Part shown: positions 1 to 5,425 of the stretch, piece after piece
How positions within the stretch are numbered: the stretch's first letter is position 1
How the letters are laid out: each line of letters begins with the position of its first letter
NCBI GenBank assembly: GCA_028818995.1
Contig: JAPPMR010000579.1
Coordinates: 6,469 to 12,136, forward strand
Length of the DNA: 5,668 nt
Reading direction: 5' to 3'
Origin: Candidatus Poribacteria bacterium
GTDB lineage: Bacteria; Poribacteria; WGA-4E; WGA-3G
The notes under the pieces: generated by a model
Told to the model about the DNA's origin: nothing
Database searches by the model: none
Seen by the model: the letters and a program-made list of their open reading frames with translations, nothing else
Position numbers and translations under genes: made by a program

Positions 1-190
1 CACAATCGCAACGGGAAGTGGGGACAAAACCGTTCGTTTATGGGATGCAAACACAGGTAAAATCCTAAAAATACTCAAAGGAACTTTCGGACATACGGAA
101 AGTGTTAATAGTGTGAGTTTTTCGCCAGATGGAAACACAATCGCAACGGGAAGTGGGGACAAAACCGTTCGTTTATGGGATGCAAACACA
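1..190 (+). repeat. 55-bp perfect direct repeat, blades 1 and 2
   Basis: Bases 1-55 are identical to 136-190, an offset of 135 bp (45 codons; blade 1 carries three extra residues before its GHT). The copy may extend further left, outside the window. The segment encodes the outer half of a blade, TIATGSGDKTVRLWDANT. Identity at synonymous sites means recent duplication or gene conversion rather than protein-level conservation alone. Confidence 0.95.
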
Positions 191-1474
191 AGTACAAATA
201 TCAAAGTACTCGGACATACAAATCGTATTGAGAGCGGGAGTTTTTCGCCAGATGGAAACACAATCGCAACGGGGAGTCGGGATGGCACTGTGCGCTTGTG
301 GAACATACACACAGGCAAAAATATAAAAACACTTGCAGGACATACAGATTGGATCCGGAGTGTGAGTTTTTCGCCAGATGGAAACACAATCGCAACGGGG
401 AGTCGGGATGGCACTGTGCGCTTGTGGAACATACACACAGGCAAAAATATAAAAACACTTATAGGACATAAAGGTGATGTCTGGAGTGTGAGTTTCTCGC
501 CAGATGGACAAACAATCGCAACGGGGAGTCAAGGGCAAGACAGCACGGTTCATTTATGGGACATAGACACAGGTAGAAACATCAAAACGCTCATAGGACA
601 TACAGATTCTGTTCAAAGTGTGAGTTTCTCACCCGATGGAAACACAATCGCAGCGGGGAGTTTGGAGAACACGGTTCGTTTGTGGGATGCGAACACAGGG
701 AGAAATATAAAGACACTTACAGGACATAAAGGTGATGTCTGGAGCGTGAGTTTCTCACCCGATGGACAAACAATCGCCAGTGGGAGTTGGGACGAAACGG
801 TTCGTTTGTGGGACGTAAACACAGGTAGCCTTCTTAGGACACTCACAGGACATACAGATTCTGTTCTAAGTGTGAGTTTCTCACCGGATGGAAATACAAT
901 CGCAAGCGGGAGTATGGACGACACAGTGCGTTTATCGGACACAGACACAGGCAAAATTCTAAAGACGTTCATAGGAAAGAGGTTCAGAGAACATGGGCAT
1001 ACACTTATGATCAATCCTTGGCATGTTAGTTTCTCACCGGACGGAAATACAATCGCAAGTCCGTGTAATATCAATGCTGTTGGTTTCTGGAACGTAGACA
1101 CTGGTAAAAACATCAAAATACTCACAGGACATACAGATTGGGTCAAGAGCGTGAGTTTCTCACCCGATGGACAAACAATCGCAAGCGGGAGTGAGGACAA
1201 CACAGTTCGTTTGTGGGATGTAGATGCCGGTAACCTTCTCAAGACGTTCACGGGACATACAGATGATGTCCATAGTATCAGTTTTTCGCCGGATGGACAA
1301 ACACTCGCAAGTGGAAGTTCGGATGGGACAGTTTTACTGTGGGATGTAAACACGGGTAGAAACATCAAGATACTTATAGGACATACAAGTGGTGTTGAGA
1401 GCGTCAGTTTCTCGCGGGATGGACAGACACTCGCAAGTGGAAGTTCGGATGGGACGGTTTTACTGTGGGATGTA
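2..1474 (+). repeat. WD40 repeat array of the protease-fused protein (12 units visible)
   Basis: Twelve WD-dipeptide-type units can be counted, mostly on an exact 126-bp (42-codon) period. Each unit has GH, the SVSFSPDG turn, the structural Asp (as in GSxDxTV) and the terminal WD/WN. The first unit is cut by the window edge. Units 8 and 9 are degenerate: unit 8 has SD instead of WD (codon TCG at 935-937, one base from TGG) followed by an insertion around 968-1030, and unit 9 has lost the GS-D core (SPCNINAV). If this array matches the 14-unit paralogue downstream, about two units lie upstream of the window; that is inference. Confidence 0.93.
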
Positions 1475-2125
1475 AGTGGAGTTGGAATGGAGCAGTTAAC
1501 GCGTTCAGAGTCGAAAACTCCGAGGCCGCGTCGTGCGGTGGTACAACCGCAAACGGCGGAGCAGATCGCTGAAATGGTCTTAGCCTCAACAGTCCTCATC
1601 GTGATGGAGGATGCGGTTGGGGAACCGATTAGCACGGGCAGCGGTTTTGTAGTCAGCGAGAAAACGGTTGCAACGAACCTTCATGTTGTTGAGGGTGTTT
1701 TTAGGGGGTATGTGAAGCCTGTTGGTGGGTATCGGCAGCACCTTATCACGGGCATCATTGCGATGGATACGGATCAGGATTTGGCACTGCTTTCGGTTTC
1801 GGGTATTGCTGCGCCGCCGCTGCAGCTTGCACGTGATGGTAAAGTGGCTGTGGGTGAGCGGGTGTATGTTGCGGGTAACCCGATGGGTTTTTTGGAGGGG
1901 ACGTTCTCGGACGGTTTGGTGAGTAGTATCCGGGATCTTGGAGCCGGGCGTGAATGGCTTCAGATTAGCGCGCCGATTTCGGAAGGTAGCAGCGGCGGCC
2001 CTGTGCTGAACAAGCACGGCGAGGTGATCGGGGTTGCAGTGGCAACGCTGAAGGTAGGTCAGAATCTGAATTTTGCGATTCCTGTGAAGTATCTGAGAAG
2101 TTTATTGGATAAGGTTGGTCAGTAA
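2..2125 (+). CDS. WD40-repeat protein fused to a C-terminal HtrA-like serine protease (5' end outside window)
   Basis: The frame is open from the left edge, so 707 residues are visible and the true start is upstream. The GTG at 113 is only an internal valine inside a blade. Residues 1 to about 491 hold 12 WD40 units of the form TIA(S/T)GS-D-TVRLWD-TG-GHT-SVSFSPDG, about 42 residues each, the first one cut by the edge. A short Arg/Pro linker (about 500-515) leads to a trypsin-like peptidase of the HtrA/DegP (S1C) type. The triad is intact: His in TNLHVV (codon 1682-1684), Asp in DQDLALL (1778-1780) and Ser in GSSGGP (1991-1993). GNPMG and the closing GQNLNFAIPV strand are also typical of the family. 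No PDZ domain follows, unlike DegP/DegQ. The propeller probably recruits substrates or partners and the protease cleaves peptide bonds. Location is probably extracytoplasmic, by analogy with HtrA proteins and the signal peptide of the downstream paralogue; its own N-terminus is not visible. Confidence 0.93.
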   Translation, partial: TIATGSGDKTVRLWDANTGKILKILKGTFGHTESVNSVSFSPDGNTIATGSGDKTVRLWDANTSTNIKVLGHTNRIESGSFSPDGNTIATGSRDGTVRLWNIHTGKNIKTLAGHTDWIRSVSFSPDGNTIATGSRDGTVRLWNIHTGKNIKTLIGHKGDVWSVSFSPDGQTIATGSQGQDSTVHLWDIDTGRNIKTLIGHTDSVQSVSFSPDGNTIAAGSLENTVRLWDANTGRNIKTLTGHKGDVWSVSFSPDGQTIASGSWDETVRLWDVNTGSLLRTLTGHTDSVLSVSFSPDGNTIASGSMDDTVRLSDTDTGKILKTFIGKRFREHGHTLMINPWHVSFSPDGNTIASPCNINAVGFWNVDTGKNIKILTGHTDWVKSVSFSPDGQTIASGSEDNTVRLWDVDAGNLLKTFTGHTDDVHSISFSPDGQTLASGSSDGTVLLWDVNTGRNIKILIGHTSGVESVSFSRDGQTLASGSSDGTVLLWDVSGVGMEQLTRSESKTPRPRRAVVQPQTAEQIAEMVLASTVLIVMEDAVGEPISTGSGFVVSEKTVATNLHVVEGVFRGYVKPVGGYRQHLITGIIAMDTDQDLALLSVSGIAAPPLQLARDGKVAVGERVYVAGNPMGFLEGTFSDGLVSSIRDLGAGREWLQISAPISEGSSGGPVLNKHGEVIGVAVATLKVGQNLNFAIPVKYLRSLLDKVGQ
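238..460 (+). repeat. 97-bp perfect direct repeat, blades 3 and 4
   Basis: Bases 238-334 are identical to 364-460, an offset of 126 bp, exactly one blade. The copies cover SFSPDGNTIATGSRDGTVRL and the following WNIHTGKNIKTL. They then diverge into AGHTDW versus IGHKGDVW, so the loop most exposed on the propeller face differs while the core is unchanged. Confidence 0.95.
1547..2101 (+). other. Trypsin-like (HtrA/DegP-type) peptidase domain
   Basis: This stretch encodes the double beta-barrel protease: TGSGFVVS, the His motif TNLHVV, the Asp motif DQDLALL, VAGNPMG, FSDGLVSSI, the nucleophile motif SEGSSGGPV and the final NLNFAIPV. All three catalytic residues and the GxSGGP context are present, so activity is expected. 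No transmembrane segment or PDZ domain is visible. The domain is richer in G+C (several 60-base blocks reach 55-65%) than most of the repeat region before it. Confidence 0.92.
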
Positions 2126-2141
2126 TGTAATGCGATTCCTG
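2051..2141 (+). repeat. Partial tandem duplication spanning the 3' end of the protease gene
   Basis: Bases 2051-2062 (AAGGTAGGTCAG) match 2111-2122 at 11 of 12 positions, and 2074-2084 (TGCGATTCCTG) match 2131-2141 at 11 of 11, in the same order and with similar spacing (11 versus 8 bases between). The first copy encodes KVGQNLNFAIP. The second gives the terminal KVGQ, then the TAA stop, then a non-translated echo of AIP. The natural C-terminus therefore seems to have been set by a small duplication. Confidence 0.7.
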
Positions 2142-2192
2142 AAAATCCATATCGTTCCTAACTCCCGCCCTACAGTTGGTGTGCCTCCAAGT

Positions 2193-2231
2193 CTAAACTT
2201 GATATATGTTCTGCTTATTAATCAAGATTAG
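2193..2231. repeat. Imperfect inverted repeat (11-bp arms, one mismatch)
   Basis: CTAAACTTGAT (2193-2203) pairs with ATCAAGATTAG (2221-2231) at 10 of 11 positions across a 17-base loop. It lies about 70 bp after the protease gene stop. No T-run follows, so it is not a classical intrinsic terminator. It could be an mRNA 3'-end stabilising stem or a protein-binding site. Its function is unknown. Confidence 0.45.
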
Positions 2232-2390
2232 CAACGCGATCTCGAAATGCTAAATCCAATAAACCCTTTATATCCTATGATAACGCACGTCTCTACTGCT
2301 ACCAAGGCACTTTTCAAACAATATGAAATGTTGGTGCTATTGGACAAAACATAGGTAGTTTTTCGAGTTTTTGTCTATGCGATTGAAATA

Positions 2391-2419
2391 TTGAAATGTC
2401 CGGTTGTTAATGGTATACT
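2391..2419 (+). promoter_or_regulatory. Sigma70-type promoter of the secreted WD40 gene
   Basis: The -35 is TTGAAA (2391-2396, 5 of 6 to consensus), followed by a 17-bp spacer and the -10 TATACT (2414-2419, 5 of 6). TGG at 2411-2413 makes an extended -10. Transcription would start near 2426, leaving a leader of about 134 nt before the ATG at 2560. The -35 lies in a perfect tandem 8-mer, ATTGAAAT at 2382-2389 and 2390-2397. Confidence 0.65.
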
Positions 2420-2424
2420 TAACA
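2405..2424. promoter_or_regulatory. Operator-like inverted repeat over the -10 box
   Basis: TGTTAA (2405-2410) and TTAACA (2419-2424) are perfect inverted half-sites separated by 8 bp, enclosing nearly the whole -10 element. This spacing suits a dimeric helix-turn-helix repressor that would block RNA polymerase. No cognate regulator is visible in the window, so the binding protein is unknown. Confidence 0.4.
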
Positions 2425-2546
2425 CAAGGTGACCGAATTGCTGTTTGATTGGATGGACGTATTTTTTTATCTTTACATCCGAATAAACAAGATTCAAAGT
2501 GCGCCTGCAGTGGCGGGAATGATAAGCAGTGTAGATAATTTTAAAC

Positions 2547-2550
2547 GGAG
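2547..2550 (+). promoter_or_regulatory. Ribosome binding site deciding the ATG at 2560
   Basis: GGAG (within AAACGGAG, 2543-2550) sits 9 nt before the ATG at 2560. The in-frame TTG at 2551 directly abuts the GGAG and leaves no spacer, so the ATG is the better start. It also gives a compact signal peptide beginning MLRQYVF. Confidence 0.7.
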
Positions 2551-2559
2551 TTGTGTCGT

Positions 2560-4704
2560 ATGCTGAGGCAGTATGTGTTTATTTTTCTATTGTTTTTATT
2601 AACATTTTCCGTGCTTTTAGCGAGTGTGTCGGCACAGGATGATATTCAATCCGAAATCGAGAACGCACGGCAAAAAGGGTACTCGGATGAAGAAATCCGT
2701 CAAGCTTTGAAAGACGCGACTTGGACTGATACGCAAATAGACAAGTTGCTCTCTATATCTCAAAGCGAAACCGAAGCGGAGCAAGGTAAAGAATACGATC
2801 CAGAGGATGCACAGCAATGGAACTTACCGGAGGGCGCGGTCAGACGGATTGGTAAAGGCACAGCCAGTGATGTTGCTTATGCTTCAGATGGACAGCGGTT
2901 TGCCGTTGCTAGTTCCATTGGGATATGGATTTATGATGCGCGTACCTTCAACCCCGTGAGGCTAATTGAGGGGGATACAAGATGGATCAATAGTGTGAGT
3001 TTTTCACCCGATGGAAAAACAATCCTAAGTGGAGGCGGAGGAAGCATAGACAAAACCCTTCGTTTATGGGATGTCAATACCGGCAGCCTTCTCAAAACAT
3101 TTAAAAGACATACAATTCGGGTCAATAGTGTGAGTTTTTCACCCGATGGAAAAACAATCCTAAGTGGAGGCGAAATAAAAAACTTTCATTTATGGGATGT
3201 CAATACCGGCAGCCTTCTCAAAACATTTAAAGGACATAAACTTAGCATCAGGAGTGTGAGTTTTTCACCGGATGGGAAAACAATCGCAACGGGAAGTAAT
3301 GACGGTACTGTTCGTCTGTGGAACGCTGACACGGATGGAAAGAAAACACTTGCAACGCGTCTGTGGAACGCTGTTACGGGCGGAAGCATCAAAAAACTCA
3401 AAGGGCGTACGACTTGGATCAGTAGTGTGAGTTTTTCACCGGATGGAAAGACAATCGCAGGTGCATGTTCTTTGGACAATATAGTTCGTTTATGGGATGT
3501 AAACACTGGCAAACTTGTAAAAATACTCACAGGACATACAAGTTATGTCAATAGTGTGCGTTTTTCACCCGATGGTCAAACAATCGCAACGGGAAGTACG
3601 GACAGCACTGTGCTTTTGTGGGACGTAAACCGGGGTAGCATCCTCAAGACACTCACGGGACATACAGGGTCAGTCAGGCGCGTACGTTTCTCGCCGGATG
3701 GAAAGACAATCGCAAGTGTAAGTTGGATAGGCACGGTTCGTTTATGGGACGTAAATACGGGTAGAAACATTAAGACACTCATAGGACATACAAGTTATGT
3801 CAATTGGTTCAGTTACCTATCAGATGGAAATGCAAGTGTGTCCTTCTCACGGGATGGGAAAACAATCGTAAGCGGAAGTTCAAAGGGAACCCTTCGTTTA
3901 TGGGACGCGGAAACAGGTAAACACATCCAAACATTCAAGGGACATAGACATACAAGTTATATCAATAGTGTGTGTTTCTCACCGGATGAAAAGACAATCG
4001 TAAGTGGAGGCAGCGACGAAACCATTCATTTATGGGATGTAAACACCGGTAGAAACATCCGAACATTCAAGGGACATACAGATGATGTCTATAGTGTGCG
4101 TTTCTCGCCGGATGGAAAAACGATCGCAAGTGGGAGTCGGGACGGCACCGTGCGCTTATGGGACATAAAAACGGGCAGCCATATCAAAGCACTCAAAGGA
4201 CATACAAATCCGGTCCATATTGTCAATTTCTCGTCCGATGAAAAAACAATCGCAGCGGGAAGCGAGGATGGCACTGTTCGCCTGTGGAACGCTGACACGG
4301 GCAGCCATATCAAAACATTCAAAGGACATACAAGTTCTGTTAATAGCGTGAGTTTTTCACTCGATGGAAATACAATCGCAAGCGGGAGTTCGGACACCAC
4401 TGTGCGTTTATGGGACACAGAAACGGGTAAACACATTAAGACACTTGCAGGACATAAAAGGGGTGTCAGGAGTGTCATTTTCTCACCGGACGGTCAAATA
4501 ATCGCAAGCGGGAGTTCGGACACCACTGTGTGTTTATGGGACGTAGAAACAGGTAGAAACATCAAAACACTTACAGGACATACAGGTAGTGTCGGTAAGG
4601 TCAGTTTCTCACCCGATAGCAGCATGCTTACAAGCGGGAGTTCGGATGGGACGATTTTAGTGTGGGATGTGCGTGGGTTCGGAGCGGCGAGGTTAACGCG
4701 TTGA
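2560..4704 (+). CDS. Secreted WD40-repeat protein, 14 units (probable double beta-propeller)
   Basis: The protein has 714 residues from the ATG at 2560. Residues 1-25 form a Sec signal peptide: Arg3, a hydrophobic core from VFIFLLFLL, and a VSA|Q cleavage site at 25/26. Residues 27-65 are a charged helical segment (ARQKGYSDEEIRQAL, then WTDTQIDKLL) of unknown function; residues 66-100 are a linker. Residues 102-704 hold 14 WD40 units, the first divergent (ending IWIYD), the rest with LWD or close variants. Fourteen units fit two seven-bladed propellers. The likely role is extracytoplasmic protein binding or scaffolding; no enzymatic domain is present. It is a paralogue of the upstream fused protein but ends ARLTR-stop, where that one has EQLTR followed by the protease. 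It has its own promoter 5' of the gene. Unit 4 carries a 15-residue internal duplication and unit 7 an insertion of about 10 residues. The partner or ligand is not recognisable. Confidence 0.9.
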   Translation: MLRQYVFIFLLFLLTFSVLLASVSAQDDIQSEIENARQKGYSDEEIRQALKDATWTDTQIDKLLSISQSETEAEQGKEYDPEDAQQWNLPEGAVRRIGKGTASDVAYASDGQRFAVASSIGIWIYDARTFNPVRLIEGDTRWINSVSFSPDGKTILSGGGGSIDKTLRLWDVNTGSLLKTFKRHTIRVNSVSFSPDGKTILSGGEIKNFHLWDVNTGSLLKTFKGHKLSIRSVSFSPDGKTIATGSNDGTVRLWNADTDGKKTLATRLWNAVTGGSIKKLKGRTTWISSVSFSPDGKTIAGACSLDNIVRLWDVNTGKLVKILTGHTSYVNSVRFSPDGQTIATGSTDSTVLLWDVNRGSILKTLTGHTGSVRRVRFSPDGKTIASVSWIGTVRLWDVNTGRNIKTLIGHTSYVNWFSYLSDGNASVSFSRDGKTIVSGSSKGTLRLWDAETGKHIQTFKGHRHTSYINSVCFSPDEKTIVSGGSDETIHLWDVNTGRNIRTFKGHTDDVYSVRFSPDGKTIASGSRDGTVRLWDIKTGSHIKALKGHTNPVHIVNFSSDEKTIAAGSEDGTVRLWNADTGSHIKTFKGHTSSVNSVSFSLDGNTIASGSSDTTVRLWDTETGKHIKTLAGHKRGVRSVIFSPDGQIIASGSSDTTVCLWDVETGRNIKTLTGHTGSVGKVSFSPDSSMLTSGSSDGTILVWDVRGFGAARLTR
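2987..3231 (+). repeat. Near-identical duplicated blades (51-bp and 43-bp perfect repeats)
   Basis: Bases 2987-3037 equal 3122-3172 (51 bp, offset 135), and 3063-3105 equal 3189-3231 (43 bp, offset 126). Together they make two consecutive blades almost identical, differing mainly in the core (GGGGSIDKTLR versus GGEIKNFH), where a 9-bp length difference sits. This is the youngest-looking duplication of the second gene. Confidence 0.93.
3313..3373 (+). repeat. 45-bp step duplication inside one blade
   Basis: The 16-mer CGTCTGTGGAACGCTG occurs at 3313-3328 and again at 3358-3373, an offset of 45 bp (15 codons). The result is a blade with two successive RLWNA strands. The frame is preserved, so the insert lengthens the protein without breaking it. 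Confidence 0.85.
4374..4530 (+). repeat. 31-bp perfect direct repeat, blades 12 and 13
   Basis: Bases 4374-4404 equal 4500-4530 at the one-blade offset of 126 bp. The next base differs (C at 4405, T at 4531), changing Arg to Cys in the LWD strand, and identity resumes for about 11 more bases. It encodes IASGSSDTTV. Confidence 0.9.
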
Positions 4705-4710
4705 CATCTA

Positions 4711-4748
4711 AAAATCCGATCATGCCCCCATGGATAAAGATCGGGGGC
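4711..4748. terminator. Possible bidirectional terminator between convergent genes
   Basis: Two mutually exclusive stems are possible. GCCCCC (4724-4729) pairs with GGGGGC (4743-4748), and CCGATC (4716-4721) pairs with GATCGG (4739-4744). Read on the minus strand, the CCGATC...GATCGG stem is followed directly by ATTTTT (complement of 4711-4715), an intrinsic-terminator pattern. On the plus strand the GC stem lies 20 bp after the WD40 gene stop but lacks a T-run. The position between converging genes supports a terminator, though it is about 160 bp from the lipoprotein stop. Confidence 0.4.
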
Positions 4749-4765
4749 TGGTGGTGCTTGAGCGT

Positions 4766-4861
4766 TTGACGCTTGCGTTCATCAATTGTAAAACATGTTC
4801 TGGTATTTTCGCCAATTTTTAGATAAAAAGTGCGTTGGTAAATGTTGTTTGTAGGTAGCAT
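4766..4861 (-). pseudogene. Possible remnant of a trypsin-like protease N-terminus
   Basis: A minus-strand frame starts at an ATG at 4861, with AGAGG about a dozen bases upstream. It reads MLPTNNIYQRTFYLKIGENT, then RTCFTIDERKRQ. The pattern YxRTFxLKxG...TCFTID...RQ resembles, from memory, the first strands of bacterial trypsin-like peptidases (GTxFTxDxDGRQYLVTARH). The expected YLVTAxH segment with the catalytic His is missing, and the frame runs on into the hairpin and the antisense of the WD40 gene. It could equally be a short unknown gene or chance. It lies just downstream of the lipoprotein gene on the same strand. Confidence 0.22.
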
Positions 4862-4909
4862 TAGTATTATATCCTCTCGGTTGAGGTGCCGTCGGCTGAA
4901 TAGCACGAA

Positions 4910-5425
4910 TTATTCGTCAACGGGGGGTCGGTAAATGTCGGTTCCGTGGTTTCTCCACCATATTTTCCATTTGCCGTAGTTTCGGCTTTCAAACGGGATT
5001 TTATTCCAGACTTCGGGTTGAGGTGTCTCGGTGCCATAAACATCTTCTTGTATGATAAACTTAAGAAAGTTGTAAGCCCGCGCGACAACTTCTGGATCCG
5101 GTTCTGCAAGCTGCTCAATAAGTTTTGGGATCCAGAGATAATATGTGGTTTCATCAAATCTCTGCTCGCTGTATGTCGCAACATCCGGCGGGAAATACTC
5201 TGGATATAGTGATTTGAAGTGAAGCCGACACACGACGCCGTCGGTAGAATCAAAATAATACCAATCTGTGCCTTCTATGATATGAGGCGCGCCGAAGTGT
5301 TTTCGGATCTGCGCATAATTCTTGCCGATGATCGACGGTTTTCGATCGATGGGTGAATACATCTCATGGGTGCTGCATCCAGAGAGTAAAAGCAGAGAAA
5401 TGAGTATGAGTTGCGTTGTCTTCAT
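4910..5425 (-). CDS. Small predicted lipoprotein with BamE/SmpA-like and HEAT-like segments
   Basis: The protein has 171 residues. Residues 1-17 are a lipoprotein signal (KTT, then LILISLLLL) with lipobox L-S-G-C and Cys17 as the lipidated residue, so it should be membrane-anchored outside the cytoplasm. Residues 33-58 (IGKNYAQIRKHFGAP, then WYYFD) resemble the BamE/SmpA pattern of an initial turn, a short helix ending in GxP, and a WYY strand. Residues 101-160 look like one HEAT-type helical pair (LIEQLAEPDPEVVARAYNFL) followed by YGKWKIWWRN, the Trp-rich tail seen after some bacterial HEAT-like repeats. Both resemblances are from memory. The ATG overlaps the stop of the upstream gene by one base, so translation is probably coupled; AAGG lies 4 nt before the start. 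It converges on the WD40 gene. The specific function is unknown. Confidence 0.8.
   Translation of the reverse strand: MKTTQLILISLLLLSGCSTHEMYSPIDRKPSIIGKNYAQIRKHFGAPHIIEGTDWYYFDSTDGVVCRLHFKSLYPEYFPPDVATYSEQRFDETTYYLWIPKLIEQLAEPDPEVVARAYNFLKFIIQEDVYGTETPQPEVWNKIPFESRNYGKWKIWWRNHGTDIYRPPVDE

Larger units (their letters stand above)
2126..2559. other. Intergenic region, no convincing gene
   Basis: This 434-bp stretch between the two co-directional WD40 genes holds no convincing coding frame on either strand. No intrinsic terminator with a T-run is visible directly after the protease gene. It contains an imperfect hairpin (2193-2231), a good promoter (2391-2419), an operator-like inverted repeat (2405-2424) and about 130 bases of presumed 5' untranslated leader. 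The separate promoter suggests that the second gene can be transcribed independently of the first. Confidence 0.6.
2863..4671 (+). repeat. WD40 repeat array of the secreted protein (14 units)
   Basis: Fourteen units are counted by their GS/GG core and closing LWD/LWN/VWD/IYD strand, giving an average of about 43 residues. Most are on the 126-bp period. Structural Asp residues are retained in most of units 9 to 14, and the early units are more variable. The count of 14, an exact double of seven, argues for an intact two-propeller protein rather than a random run of repeats. Confidence 0.9.

Noticed and set aside
113..115. GTG as start of the protease-fused gene
   Set aside because: It is an internal valine of SVSFSPDG within a WD40 blade, and the frame is open to the window edge with recognisable WD40 sequence before it.
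1..1474. CRISPR-like or VNTR array
   Set aside because: The regular spacing is 126 bp with coding continuity and WD40 motifs throughout, with no short repeat/spacer structure.
613..1635. 340-codon open frame on the minus strand, antisense to the WD40 array
   Set aside because: It is kept open by the 42-codon periodicity of the sense gene. Its translation is a repetitive mirror of the WD40 units (PSGEKLTL-type runs) and it has no independent start signal. Similar antisense frames at 173-553, 3186-3530 and 4089-4478 have the same cause.
1586..2017. 143-codon minus-strand frame opposite the protease domain
   Set aside because: It is fully antisense to a clear serine protease, with low-complexity composition and no recognisable domain.
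2343..2375. Inverted repeat GACAAAA...TTTTGTC
   Set aside because: The arms are only 7 bp, A/T-rich and separated by 19 bases, so they are easily expected by chance in this A+T-rich region.
2445..2473. Second promoter TTGATT-17-TATCTT
   Set aside because: The -10 matches only 4 of 6 bases, and a much better promoter lies 54 bp upstream.
2551..2553. TTG as start of the secreted WD40 gene
   Set aside because: It directly abuts the GGAG, leaving no spacer. The ATG nine bases further on has proper spacing and gives a normal signal peptide.
4946..5209. 87-codon plus-strand frame
   Set aside because: It lies antisense to the lipoprotein gene, which has a lipobox, a coupled start and sensible composition.
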